DNA of 64,000 nucleotides from JAOUGY01 sp963792365 (GTDB taxonomy: Bacteria; Actinomycetota; Acidimicrobiia; Spongiisociales; ZC4RG35): the NCBI GenBank assembly GCA_963792365.1, contig CAWBVW010000004.1, positions 248,001 to 312,000 on the forward strand, written 5' to 3'. A model generated the notes under the pieces. The model saw nothing but the letters and a program-made list of their open reading frames with translations, was not told the origin of the DNA and did no database searches. Below, one piece after another: positions 42,488-52,400 of this stretch. Position numbers and translations under genes: made by a program. Positions within the stretch are counted from its first letter, which is position 1. Each line of letters starts with the position of its first letter.

Positions 42488-43417
42488 TTGAGACGAGCAA
42501 ATCCCAAAATGGTTGTGGCGACGGCCGTCGCAGTGGCGCTCGCCGGTTGCGCAGCCCCGGTGGCATCCGACGACTCGGCCATCGACATCGTGGTGACCAC
42601 CTCGATCCTCGGTGACGTCGTCACCAATGTCGTCGGGGACCAGGCGCAGGTCGAGACGATCATGGCGCCTGGAGTCGACCCTCACGACTTCGCCGCATCT
42701 GCGCGCCAGGTCGAGATGATCCGAAACGCAGACCTGGTCGTTGCAAACGGACTGGGACTCGAAGAGGGGCTCACCGATGTGCTGGAATCGGCGGCTGCGG
42801 ACGGCGTTCCGGTCTTCGAGATGGCGCCCATCGCCGACCCGCTGCCCTTCGGGGCCGCCGACCAAGCCAACGAGGAACCTGACCACGGCGATCTCGATCC
42901 CCATTTCTGGGAGGATCCGTCGAGGATGGCCATCGCAGTGCGGGCGCTCGCCGAAGTCCTCGTCGAGTTGGACCCATCGATCAATTGGCCAGGCCCGGCC
43001 GAGGCCTACATCGCATCACTCGACGAGGTCGATGCGGACCTCGCCGGCGTCTTCTCGGCCATCCCGGCGGATCGCCGAGTGATCGTCACCAATCACGAAG
43101 CCCTCGGATACCTCGCCGACCGCTACGACCTCGAGGTTGTCGCGGTGGTGGTCGCAGGCGGAAGCACGCTGGCCGAGCCAAGCGCGGCCGACCTCGCCGA
43201 TCTCGTTGCGGTCGTGAAAGAGCGCAAGGTGGCGGCCATTTTCACGGACAACACCACCTCGGCGTCGCTGGCTGAAGCCGTGGCATCGGAAGTCGGAGAT
43301 TCCGTGGGCGTCCACGAGCTCTTCTCCGGATCTCTCAGCGACCCCGATGGCCCCGCCTCCACCTACCTCGAGATGCTTCGATTCAATGCCACCACGATCG
43401 CGGACGCCCTCGGCTGA
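42488..43417 (+). CDS. znuA: Zinc ABC transporter substrate-binding lipoprotein
   Basis: The start is TTG 42488, 8 bases after GGAG, which gives the charged n-region RRANPK ahead of VVATAVAVALAGC (lipobox LAGC); an ATG at 42509 would lose it. The 309-residue protein is a cluster 9 (ZnuA/TroA) binder. Metal ligands are the histidines in APGVDPHDF near residue 65, LDPHFWED near residue 137 and VTNHEALGYLADRY near residue 200, plus an acidic ligand in IFTDNTTS near residue 255. The His-rich loop of ZnuA is reduced to EEPDHGDLDPH. It sits outside the membrane and delivers metal to ZnuB. Confidence 0.92.
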   Translation: MRRANPKMVVATAVAVALAGCAAPVASDDSAIDIVVTTSILGDVVTNVVGDQAQVETIMAPGVDPHDFAASARQVEMIRNADLVVANGLGLEEGLTDVLESAAADGVPVFEMAPIADPLPFGAADQANEEPDHGDLDPHFWEDPSRMAIAVRALAEVLVELDPSINWPGPAEAYIASLDEVDADLAGVFSAIPADRRVIVTNHEALGYLADRYDLEVVAVVVAGGSTLAEPSAADLADLVAVVKERKVAAIFTDNTTSASLAEAVASEVGDSVGVHELFSGSLSDPDGPASTYLEMLRFNATTIADALG

Positions 43418-43464
43418 ACTATGCGCACCCCCGACTCACGTCTCGTCGTCCTAACGTCGGCGCC

Positions 43465-44277
43465 ATGACTTGGTTCACGGAGCCCTTCAGTCTCGGATTC
43501 ATGCAGCGAGCGCTGCTCGCCGGAACCTTGGCTGCCGCAATCGCAGCCCTGGTCGGCACGTGGGTGGTTTTGAGGGGCCTGAGTTTCATGGGGGATGCGC
43601 TGGCGCATGGGGTGCTGCCCGGCATCGCCCTGGGAGTTGTCGCAGGTTTCGGTCAGACCCTCGGGGCGGTCGTCTCGGCCGTGGTGATGGTGATCGGGAT
43701 CAATCTCGTTCATCGATACTCGCGCCTCGGAGAAGACACCGGGATCGGGCTGCTGTTCGTGGGAATGCTGGCGCTCGGGGTGGTGATCATCTCCCGATCC
43801 GACAGCTACACCGGCAGCCTGACAGGCATCTTGTTCGGGGATGCGCTTGGCGCCACCACGTCCGACATCGTCGTTTTGAGCGGCGCTGCAGTGATCTCGT
43901 TCATCGCCACCGCCCTGGGCTACCGGGCGTTTCTGGCCTTGTCCTTCAATCAACAGAAAGCCGAGATGCTGGGATTACACCCTCGCATCGCGCACATGGC
44001 CATGCTCGCGCTCGTGACCATGGCGGTGGTGGCGTCGTTCCGCACGGTGGGAACCTTGCTGGTCTTTGCACTGCTCGTGGCGCCGCCGGCGACGGCTGCA
44101 CTCGTTGCCAGGAGGGTCCCGGCGATGATGGCCACGGCCGCGGCGATCGGCACGCTCTCTGTGGTTCTCGGCCTGCTTGCGTCCTACAGCTTCGACACGG
44201 CGGCAAGCGCCACGATCGCCGTGATCGCAGTCGGCATCTTCTTCGTGACCATGACCGTCCGGTCGGTCGCTCGCTGA
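43465..44277 (+). CDS. znuB: Zinc ABC transporter permease
   Basis: 270 residues with about eight transmembrane helices (LAGTLAAAIAALVGTWVVLRG, ALAHGVLPGIALGVVAGFGQTLGAVVSAVVMVIG, LLFVGMLALGVVIIS, VVLSGAAVISFIATALGYRAFL, MLALVTMAVVASFRTVGTLLVFALLVAPPATAAL). FMGDALAHGVLPGIALG is the conserved ABC-3 permease segment. It follows znuA by 48 bp and ends the plus-strand znuAB unit. Confidence 0.93.
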   Translation: MTWFTEPFSLGFMQRALLAGTLAAAIAALVGTWVVLRGLSFMGDALAHGVLPGIALGVVAGFGQTLGAVVSAVVMVIGINLVHRYSRLGEDTGIGLLFVGMLALGVVIISRSDSYTGSLTGILFGDALGATTSDIVVLSGAAVISFIATALGYRAFLALSFNQQKAEMLGLHPRIAHMAMLALVTMAVVASFRTVGTLLVFALLVAPPATAALVARRVPAMMATAAAIGTLSVVLGLLASYSFDTAASATIAVIAVGIFFVTMTVRSVAR

Positions 44278-44283
44278 ACGCGG

Positions 44284-44309
44284 CGCTGGGGCCCCGAAGG
44301 ACCCCAGCG
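44284..44309. terminator. Bidirectional stem-loop terminator between znuB and the protease gene
   Basis: CGCTGGGG (44284-44291) pairs with CCCCAGCG (44302-44309) around a 10-nt loop, between convergent genes. Confidence 0.65.
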
Positions 44310-44333
44310 ATACGGTCGATCTCTGGACTCGGG

Positions 44334-45140
44334 CTAGAAATCGGAGATCCAGCTCAGTTCGAGTTCCCGATCGATGCGGAACGCGCCTCCGACCCCCGCG
44401 CAGTTGGCATTGAGGGCAAAGGAGTTCACCGCCACCAGCACGTTCGAATCACCCAGCAGCATGGGGCCGCCGGAGTCCCCGAAGCACGTGCCACCGTGCT
44501 TGGCGTCGCCGCTCACGATCATGCTGTTGGTGGGGGGCAGATCGCCGAGGTCGATGTTTCCGATCCCGGCCACGCCCTGGGTGTTCACCACGAACAGTCC
44601 CGCCTGATAGCGCACGCGGTCGCTCTGCAGCGTCGGCTTGACGGCCTGGAGCCCATAGCCGACCGCCGTCACCGTGGCACTCTTGCGACCCGGCTTCAAC
44701 GTGTCGACAACACCCGCGCTGGGAAGCTGTGCGTACCCATCGAGATAGACCGGCTCGTCGAGGACGACGACACCCAGGTCGTACAGATAGAAGGCGTCAT
44801 CGTTGTACAGCGGATGTGAGTACGGCTTGCCGTCGACCGAGAATCCGGTGCCGCCGAAGGGATAGCCGTTCTCTGGAATTCCAGACTCGACGTCCGATGC
44901 GAACCACACGGTGGCCGAGTTCGCGCCGTATGTGCAATGCCCGGCCGTCACGTACACAGTGGGCGAGATCAGTGTTCCGCTACACCTCCACTGTGGGACG
45001 CCGTCTATGTCCGCCACCATCAGGCCGACATACGGATGGTCTTCACCATCCAGCTCACCGCCCCTGGTGATCGCACCTGCGGGTGCGGTCAGAGCCATCA
45101 AAAGCCCGACCACGAGCACGATCCGAATCCAACGCTTCAT
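44334..45140 (-). CDS. Secreted trypsin-like serine protease
   Basis: ATG 45140 (MKRWIRIVLVVGLLMALTAPAGA) provides a Sec signal peptide with an AGA cleavage site; GGGAGAG precedes it. The 268-residue protein has the S1 chymotrypsin triad: histidine in VYVTAGHCTYG near residue 63, aspartate in YLYDLGVVVLDEP near residue 117, and serine in CFGDSGGPMLLG near residue 217. The specificity pocket residue is not clear. It has no pro-peptide of note and no membrane anchor, so it is probably released. The lipoprotein serpin encoded elsewhere in this window could be a regulator, but no linkage supports that. Confidence 0.9.
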   Translation of the reverse strand: MKRWIRIVLVVGLLMALTAPAGAITRGGELDGEDHPYVGLMVADIDGVPQWRCSGTLISPTVYVTAGHCTYGANSATVWFASDVESGIPENGYPFGGTGFSVDGKPYSHPLYNDDAFYLYDLGVVVLDEPVYLDGYAQLPSAGVVDTLKPGRKSATVTAVGYGLQAVKPTLQSDRVRYQAGLFVVNTQGVAGIGNIDLGDLPPTNSMIVSGDAKHGGTCFGDSGGPMLLGDSNVLVAVNSFALNANCAGVGGAFRIDRELELSWISDF

Positions 45141-45274
45141 GGTTCTCTCCCAACCTCCGGGTGCGCACCGTGGACGCACCTCCCTCGGCGACGGTCGCCG
45201 CCACCAGCCGGAACAGTAGCGCCGATCCGCACATCGTGACGGGCCCCGAAGCGAGCCTCCAACAAACCAGGAAT

Positions 45275-45303
45275 ATGACAATGGTCGACTCAAGTTCTAC
45301 TAT
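45275..45303 (+). promoter_or_regulatory. dnaK promoter with HAIR half-site
   Basis: ATGACA (45275-45280) and TACTAT (45298-45303) with exactly 17 bp between form a strong sigma70-like promoter. The spacer contains ACTCAAG (45288-45294), a perfect right half of the HspR HAIR element. Seven bases to its left lies TATGACA, a weak left half. No CIRCE element is present. Confidence 0.7.
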
Positions 45304-45384
45304 GCGAAGACGATCAAATCAGTACAATGAATCCGAGCCGACACGATCATCGGGTCAAGACACCTTTTCACAAGGAGCGAACCA

Positions 45385-47220
<1,836 letters not shown>

Positions 47221-47261
47221 TGGGCCTGCTCATCGAAACCCCGTCGAGAATGGGCGCCTGA

Positions 47262-47858
47262 ATGAGTGAATCATTGAACGAGGAACAGCTGGCGGACATC
47301 CCCGTCGAAGCCGAGATCGTCGACGACAGCGAGCCCGAGGGTCCGCCCGACCCGGCAACCCTGGGCCTCGTGCTGCCGGAAGACCAAGACCAGGCCATCG
47401 AGCTCTTGCTCTGCGAATTGCGCGATGCGCGCTCCGAGGCGACGTCGTACCTGGACGACTTGAAGCGGGTAGCAGCAGATTTCGACAACTTCCGCAAGCG
47501 GTCCACCCGTGAGCAACAGATGACCGTCGAGCGGGCAACCGAGCGTGTGTTGTCGGCGATGCTTCCGGTTCTGGACAGCTTCGACGCAGCCCTCCAGATC
47601 CAGCCGGGATCAGAGGCCGAGGAGAAGTTGCTCGGCGGCATGCGAAGCACGCACAGCCAGCTCATGGATGTGCTCGCCAAGGAGGGCCTGGAGCCTGTTC
47701 CCACCTGGGGCGAGCCGTTCGACCCCGAGGTTCACGAAGCGGTCATGTCGTCGGGCGATGGGCCGTCGCTCACAGTGAGCCAAGAGCTGAGGCGAGGGTA
47801 CCGACTCCGCGGCAGGCTGCTGCGGGCAGCCCTCGTGGCGTTGGAGGCGTCCGACTGA
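47262..47858 (+). CDS. grpE: Nucleotide exchange factor GrpE
   Basis: 198 residues. An acidic N-terminus (MSESLNEEQLADIPVEAEIV) precedes the long coiled coil (ELRDARSEATSYLDDLKRVAADFDNFRKRSTREQ), which contains the family segment D-F-x-N-[FY]-RKR. The four-helix bundle and beta domain follow (LLGGMRSTHSQLMDVLAKEGLEPV, FDPEVHEAVM). GrpE exchanges ADP on DnaK. It is the second gene of the heat-shock operon and its stop overlaps the dnaJ start (TGATG). Confidence 0.96.
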   Translation: MSESLNEEQLADIPVEAEIVDDSEPEGPPDPATLGLVLPEDQDQAIELLLCELRDARSEATSYLDDLKRVAADFDNFRKRSTREQQMTVERATERVLSAMLPVLDSFDAALQIQPGSEAEEKLLGGMRSTHSQLMDVLAKEGLEPVPTWGEPFDPEVHEAVMSSGDGPSLTVSQELRRGYRLRGRLLRAALVALEASD

Positions 47859-48997
47859 TGAATCGGGACTGGGTCGAGAAGGACTTCTACAAGACCCTCG
47901 GTGTGCCGCAGGAAGCGACGGCCGAGGAGATCAAACGCGCCTATCGCAAGCTCGCCCAGGAAAACCATCCCGATGCCAAGCCCGGTGACGCCACCGCCGA
48001 AGATCGGTTCAAGCAGGTGTCGGAGGCGTACGCGGTTCTCGGAAATGCCGAGAAACGAAAGGAGTACGACGACGTTCGACGCTTGGTCGCATCCGGCGGG
48101 CTGGGTGGATTTGGGGCACCCGGCGGTGGTGGCTTCGGCGGTCAACGGATTCGCGTCGAAGACCTCGACGATTTGCTGTCGGGTTTCGGCGGGCTCGGCG
48201 ATCTCTTCGGCGGCGCAGGAGCGGCCGGCCGCGGGCGTGCCCGCTCGGCACAGCGCGGTGCCGACACCACGGCGGAGCTCCACCTTGCCTTCACGGACGC
48301 GGTGAGCGGCGTGACGACCTCGGTGTCGGTGCGCGGGGAAGCCTTCTGCTCCAGGTGCGGTGGCTCGGGGGCCGAACCCGGCACGTCGGCGCACACATGT
48401 CCGACATGCCATGGTGCGGGAACCGTTGCGCAGAACCAGGGAGTATTCAGCTTCGCTTCGCCCTGTCCGCAATGCCGCGGCTCGGGTCGAGTGATCGAGT
48501 CGCCGTGTTCGACGTGCAATGGCTCGGGAAGAACCCTGCGTACACGCACCATCAAGGTGAAGGTTCCACCCGGTGTCAAGGACGGTTCAACGATTCGGCT
48601 TCGTGGGAAAGGCTCGCCCGGCACAGGTGGCGGCCCTGCCGGCGACCTGCTGGTGAGGATCCATGTTGCACGTCACGACGTGTTCGCGCGGAAGGACAAC
48701 GACCTCATCGTCACCGTGCCGGTCACCTTCTCGGAGGCGACGCTCGGCACAAAGGTCGAGGTTCCGACCCTGGATGGTTTCGTCACGGTCAAGGTGCCGG
48801 CGGGAACACCGAGCGGCAAGACGTTCAAGGTCAAAGGCAAGGGTGTGAAACCGGCCCGCGGCAGGGCAGGCGACCTGCTCGTACGGATCGAGGTGATCGT
48901 CCCCAAGAAACTCACGCGTGACGAGAAGAAGCTGGTCGAACAGCTCGCCGAGTACGACCCGACCGACATACGAGACCATCTGAGGGCATCGTCGTGA
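47858..48997 (+). CDS. dnaJ: Chaperone protein DnaJ (type I)
   Basis: 379 residues with the full type I layout. The J domain carries the catalytic HPD in LAQENHPDAKPGD near residue 30. A Gly/Phe-rich stretch follows (GGLGGFGAPGGGGFGG). The zinc region has four CxxCxGxG repeats (CSRCGGSG, CPTCHGAG, CPQCRGSG, CSTCNGSG) and is followed by two beta-barrel substrate domains. It stimulates DnaK ATPase and delivers clients. Translation is coupled to grpE. Confidence 0.97.
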   Translation: MNRDWVEKDFYKTLGVPQEATAEEIKRAYRKLAQENHPDAKPGDATAEDRFKQVSEAYAVLGNAEKRKEYDDVRRLVASGGLGGFGAPGGGGFGGQRIRVEDLDDLLSGFGGLGDLFGGAGAAGRGRARSAQRGADTTAELHLAFTDAVSGVTTSVSVRGEAFCSRCGGSGAEPGTSAHTCPTCHGAGTVAQNQGVFSFASPCPQCRGSGRVIESPCSTCNGSGRTLRTRTIKVKVPPGVKDGSTIRLRGKGSPGTGGGPAGDLLVRIHVARHDVFARKDNDLIVTVPVTFSEATLGTKVEVPTLDGFVTVKVPAGTPSGKTFKVKGKGVKPARGRAGDLLVRIEVIVPKKLTRDEKKLVEQLAEYDPTDIRDHLRASS

Positions 48998-49046
48998 AAC
49001 GCCCCCACCAGGCCCCCCGCCGTTCCCAGAGCACCGAGGAGATGAA

Positions 49047-49445
49047 GTGAGTCGACGTGACCGCGCCGTGTTCGTGATCTCGGTGGCCGCCGAGCTCGCC
49101 GGCATGCATCCACAGACACTCAGGATCTACGAACGCAAGGGGCTGATCGAGCCGTTCCGCACTCCGGGTGGGACCAGGAGGTATTCCCAGGAGGACATCG
49201 AGCGCCTCAGTCTCATCCAGCAGCTCACCGAAAAAGGGCTCAACCTCGAAGGCGTCAAACGCGTGATGGAGATGCAGCTCGAGATCGAGAGACTCAAGGG
49301 CAAAGTCGAGGCGTTGGAAGACGAACTCGTCCGGACCCGTTCAGAGATGCGCGAGCAGGCCCAGCAGATCCACCGTTCCTATCGCCACGAGATCGTGCTC
49401 CGGTCCGAGGTGCTCCCTCAGGTCCGTCGCAAGCGAAACAGCTGA
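49047..49445 (+). CDS. hspR: Heat-shock repressor HspR (MerR family)
   Basis: 132 residues from GTG 49047; an ATG at 49042 meets a stop after two codons and cannot be the start. The MerR helix-turn-helix reads FVISVAAELAGMHPQTLRIYERKGLIEPFRTPGGTRRYSQEDIERLSLIQQL. A long dimerisation helix follows (KRVMEMQLEIERLKGKVEALEDELVRTR). HspR binds HAIR elements and, with DnaK as co-repressor in streptomycetes, controls the dnaK operon, clpB and lon. All three targets are in this window with matching sites. Confidence 0.95.
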   Translation: MSRRDRAVFVISVAAELAGMHPQTLRIYERKGLIEPFRTPGGTRRYSQEDIERLSLIQQLTEKGLNLEGVKRVMEMQLEIERLKGKVEALEDELVRTRSEMREQAQQIHRSYRHEIVLRSEVLPQVRRKRNS

Positions 49446-49451
49446 GTCCGG

Positions 49452-49850
49452 TCAACCGGTGACGGTGAACTCCGCCCGGTTGCCGGCCGCATAGTGCGCC
49501 GGCAGGTTGCAGATCAACAGGTAGGTCCCGGGCTCCAGCTCGACGTTCAACTCCGTCGAAGCACCGGGCACGATGTCCTCGACCTCGTCGACGACCGACA
49601 GACCGGTGGTGTCGGCCACCCCGTTCTGAAGCGGGAGCACCTGCCCGGGCTCAGCGCCCGCGATCACCTCGAACTCGTGCACCTGCCCACCGGTGTTCTC
49701 GATCCGGAACGAGACTGCGCCGGCTGCGGTCGACGTCACATCCAAGTCGAAGGACGTGTCGGTGATGTCGACGGAAATGGGGGTGCCGGTCGACTCCGAC
49801 GAGCATCCGACGATGACAACGGCCAGCACGGCACTGATCAACAAACGCAT
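49452..49850 (-). CDS. Cupredoxin-like lipoprotein with altered axial ligand
   Basis: ATG 49850 (MRLLISAVLAVVIVGC) gives a lipoprotein signal (lipobox VIVGC) and 132 residues. The fold is a type-1 copper protein: VSFRIENTGGQVHEFEVI supplies the first histidine, and YLLICNLPAHYAAGNRAEFTV supplies Cys and the second His. Related iron-transport cupredoxins read CNLPGHYxxGM here, with Met as axial ligand; this protein has Asn. The gene follows the FTR1-like permease by 14 bp. It may pass electrons for ferrous iron oxidation before uptake. Confidence 0.85.
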   Translation of the reverse strand: MRLLISAVLAVVIVGCSSESTGTPISVDITDTSFDLDVTSTAAGAVSFRIENTGGQVHEFEVIAGAEPGQVLPLQNGVADTTGLSVVDEVEDIVPGASTELNVELEPGTYLLICNLPAHYAAGNRAEFTVTG

Positions 49851-49864
49851 GGGATCCGTTCTCC

Positions 49865-50710
49865 TCAGTGAGCGACGACGCGGGACGGGTTTCTCGGCGG
49901 CATTCGGCCGGGGCCTGTGGAACTGGTCACGAACCAGATCATCGGAGCGAAGAACAGGAGCCACGCGACCACCTCGATGCGGCTCGGCACGGGCTGCACT
50001 CCGAAGAACCCGGTGATCAGACTCGCCCGAACGGTGCCCGGTTCCACCAGCCACGAGAGATCGAGGGCCGGGGTCGTCCCGAACGCAACCAATCCCGCCT
50101 CGGTGAACTCGTGCAGGGACGTGGCTACGAGACCGGCGGCGACCACGACGAGCAGTGCGCCCGTGAGGGTGAAGAACCTGCCGAGGTCGATCCTCACGCC
50201 GCCCCGGTAGATCCCATACCCAATTGCCACCGCCACCAGCACACCGAGAGCAGCACCGATCGCGCCCGCAGCCGCTGAGGCCACCTGCCCGAACGTGGCG
50301 GTCAGGAAGATCGCAGTTTCGAATCCTTCCCGGATCACGGCGAGAAACGCCATGCCAACCATGGCGAACGAAGACCGCTCGGCGAGGGCAGCGCTCGCCT
50401 TCGTCTCGAGCTCGGACCGCAGCGTTCTGCTGTTCCGTTTCATCCACACGATCATGTAGGTCACGGCGGCCACAGCAACGAGCGTGAGTACACCCTCCAT
50501 CACCTCTCGCGCTCTGAAAGGCAACCTCTGGTTGGCCACGGTGAGCGCCACTGCGAACCCGCCGCAGAGGGCAACTGCCACGCCGACCCCCATCCACATG
50601 GCTCGAATGGCGCGCCGATCCGCGTTCCTGGTGAGGAAGGCGGCGATGATCCCGACGATCAGGGCTGCTTCGAGCCCTTCGCGGAGCCCAATGACGAAGG
50701 TTGCGATCAC
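49865..50710 (-). CDS. efeU: FTR1 family iron permease (EfeU-like)
   Basis: 281 residues from GTG 50710, with GAGTGAGG upstream. Seven transmembrane helices are visible. The two iron-binding REGxE motifs of oxidase-dependent Fe transporters are exact: GLREGLEAALI near residue 9 and VIREGFETAIF near residue 130. Such permeases import Fe(III) just oxidised from Fe(II) at the outer face. In EfeUOB systems the partner is EfeO or EfeB; here only a cupredoxin lipoprotein is encoded. A perfect palindrome lies 67 bp upstream of the start. Confidence 0.9.
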   Translation of the reverse strand: MIATFVIGLREGLEAALIVGIIAAFLTRNADRRAIRAMWMGVGVAVALCGGFAVALTVANQRLPFRAREVMEGVLTLVAVAAVTYMIVWMKRNSRTLRSELETKASAALAERSSFAMVGMAFLAVIREGFETAIFLTATFGQVASAAAGAIGAALGVLVAVAIGYGIYRGGVRIDLGRFFTLTGALLVVVAAGLVATSLHEFTEAGLVAFGTTPALDLSWLVEPGTVRASLITGFFGVQPVPSRIEVVAWLLFFAPMIWFVTSSTGPGRMPPRNPSRVVAH

Positions 50711-50776
50711 CGGCTACCTCACTCTCGATCGCATCGACCGTTGGCAATTCCGACGGGAGTCGTCAGGTACGCCTTA

Positions 50777-50800
50777 TTAACACTACGAGCGTAGTGTTAA
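50777..50800. promoter_or_regulatory. Perfect 11-bp-arm palindrome upstream of the iron permease
   Basis: TTAACACTACG (50777-50787) and CGTAGTGTTAA (50790-50800) are exact inverted arms around AG, lying between efeU and the divergent small gene. The ACTACG-N2-CGTAGT core resembles operators of BlaI/CopY-family or TetR repressors more than an IdeR/DtxR iron box. Confidence 0.75.
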
Positions 50801-50843
50801 TTCGGAGCCAGGTGCAAGACAGCGACTTCCATGCGCGAGGCTG

Positions 50844-50869
50844 TTGACTCTCGAATCAGCGGGTACGAT
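50844..50869 (+). promoter_or_regulatory. Possible promoter of the 97-residue gene
   Basis: TTGACT (50844-50849) and TACGAT (50864-50869) precede the ATG at 50881. The spacer of 14 bp is short, so the -35 may be fortuitous. With this -10 the transcript would be nearly leaderless. Confidence 0.35.
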
Positions 50870-50880
50870 GTCGCCTCGAC

Positions 50881-51174
50881 ATGACGACTGAAGCCGCCGT
50901 TCGCACCTATTCGGGCATCGCCAGGATCCTGGACCGCACAGGGCTCCTGATCGATGTAGGCAAGGCCGATTTGGCCACCACCGAGACCGCCACCTGGTCC
51001 GGCACCATCTCAGTCTTCAAGAACTCGAGCGTCGCCTCCAAGCACGTCACCGCGCTCGTGGAACTCGCCGACGGGCAACGAGCACTCGCAACCGTTGGAC
51101 CCAAGACCGCCGATCTGGCCGACGACCTCGTCGCCGTCGCAGTCCACGGCGTCGACAACCGTGTCCCGTTCTAA
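50881..51174 (+). CDS. Small hypothetical protein
   Basis: 97 residues from ATG 50881. It has a regular alternation of strands (GIARILDRTGLLIDVGKADL, TATWSGTISVFKNSSVASKHVTALVELADGQRALATVGP) with no cysteines or transmembrane segments, and ends DDLVAVAVHGVDNRVPF. The pattern looks like a compact all-beta domain, but I recognise no family. Its stop is followed immediately by a repeat-rich intergenic region. It is divergent from the iron permease and could be controlled by the same palindrome. Confidence 0.55.
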   Translation: MTTEAAVRTYSGIARILDRTGLLIDVGKADLATTETATWSGTISVFKNSSVASKHVTALVELADGQRALATVGPKTADLADDLVAVAVHGVDNRVPF

Positions 51175-51506
51175 CCCACACGTATTGCGTACTGCGTTCT
51201 ACGCAATACGTCCGGCTGTCGGCCACCCTCCACGAGGCCACCCGAGGGATCGCATGTTACGTACTGCGTTCTACGTAATACGTCCGGCTGTCGGCCACCC
51301 TCCACGAGGGCACCCGAGAGATCGCATACCCGTGCTGGCACGATGCCCACGGCAGACGGCCGACACCCGGGCCGAATGTCACCTGCAAGAACCCAGCGTC
51401 TCACGAGGCGGTAGCCCAGGCGGACCGGCGTCTGTTTCGGCCGGCGTCGACCACGCCGCACAACATGAGCCGGGCGGTCGACAAATCCGGGCCGAAAGTC
51501 CGCCTG
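51175..51506. other. 332-bp intergenic region with heptamer-periodic tandem repeat
   Basis: No gene is visible here; open frames are Arg-rich and depend on the repeats. The first half contains two ~68-bp direct copies. The remainder (51330-51506) has no structure I can name except scattered GGCCGA-type motifs. It ends at the stop of the convergent kynA gene. Confidence 0.8.
51188..51327. repeat. Tandem duplication (68-bp copies, 72-bp offset) built on heptamers
   Basis: Copies at 51188-51255 and 51260-51327 differ at only a few positions. Each begins with 7-bp periodic sequence (ACTGCGT, TCTACGC or TCTACGT, AATACGT) followed by CCGGCTGTCGGCCACCCTCC and CACGAGG. The heptamer part also precedes copy one (ATTGCGT). 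Confidence 0.9.
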
Positions 51507-52298
51507 TTACAGCACAGTCCTCACGTCCCAGAGTTCTGGGAAGAAGGTGTGGTCGAGCGCTCGTGCCAGGTAGTCCATGCCTGACGTGCCGCCGCTGCCG
51601 GGTTTGTGGCCGATGATTCGGTGCACGGTCTTGTAGTGCTCATAGCGCCAACGACTGAAGGCGTGTTCGAGGTCGACGAGCTTCTCGGCCAGCTCGTAGA
51701 GGTCCCAGTAGGTGTCGACGTCGCGGTAGACCGTCAACCAGACGCTCGTGACTTCCTGGTTCGGCTGGTATTGCCGTCCCCAGTCACGTTCGACCACCTC
51801 TTCGGGCACCGGAAGTCCCCGTCTGCTCAGGAGGATGAGAACATCGTCGTACAGGCTCGGTTGTCCGAGAAGCCTCGTGAGATATGCACGCTCGCCGAGG
51901 GCATGGGCAGTCAGGTACCGCTCGTCGCGCCGACCGAGCAGGAACTCGACGGCCCGATACTGCACCGATTGGAACCCAGAGGCACGGCCGAACAGATGCC
52001 GAAACTCGAGGTAGTCCGCCGGCGTCATGGTCGACAGGACCTGCCACGACTCGACGAGGACGTGTTGGACACGAGCCACCCGGGCCAGGGCCTTGAGAGC
52101 GGGCCCGAGGTCGTCTCCGGCGATCCCGACCTTGGCGAAGTCGATCTCGTGTAGCACGAGCTTCAACCACAGCTCGGTTGCCTGATGGATGACGATGAAC
52201 ATCGTTTCGTCGTGGTGGTCGGACAACGGCTCCTGCGCATCGAGGATCCGGTCCAGACGGAGGTAGGTCCCGTAGTCGTCGACGGTGGGCTCTCTCAT
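51507..52298 (-). CDS. kynA: Tryptophan 2,3-dioxygenase
   Basis: ATG 52298 (MREPTVDDYGTYLRLDRIL) gives 263 residues, the normal bacterial length. Family features are DETMFIVIHQATELWLKLVLHEI with the active-site histidine near residue 38, FQSVQYRAVEFLLG near residue 110, and the heme-ligand and substrate loop IGHKPGSGGTSGMDYL near residue 225. The heme enzyme opens the indole ring of tryptophan to N-formylkynurenine, the first step of the kynurenine pathway. Kynureninase is encoded 2.4 kb upstream on the same strand; no formamidase is visible. Confidence 0.95.
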   Translation of the reverse strand: MREPTVDDYGTYLRLDRILDAQEPLSDHHDETMFIVIHQATELWLKLVLHEIDFAKVGIAGDDLGPALKALARVARVQHVLVESWQVLSTMTPADYLEFRHLFGRASGFQSVQYRAVEFLLGRRDERYLTAHALGERAYLTRLLGQPSLYDDVLILLSRRGLPVPEEVVERDWGRQYQPNQEVTSVWLTVYRDVDTYWDLYELAEKLVDLEHAFSRWRYEHYKTVHRIIGHKPGSGGTSGMDYLARALDHTFFPELWDVRTVL

Positions 52299-52400
52299 GA
52301 ACCCATGTTCGCAGAACGCAACCCACTCCCTGCAACCGCAGGCTCGATCAGGACCGCCGACTGGGACCAAGGCCCCGGCAATGCCTGCGATCGACTGGTG

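Noticed and set aside
45141..45384. CIRCE element for HrcA control of dnaK
   Set aside because: No TTAGCACTC-N9-GAGTGCTAA repeat is present; a HAIR half-site is.
51095..51616. 173-residue open frame across the tandem repeat
   Set aside because: Its codons are dictated by the duplicated heptamer sequence and it overlaps the kynA end.
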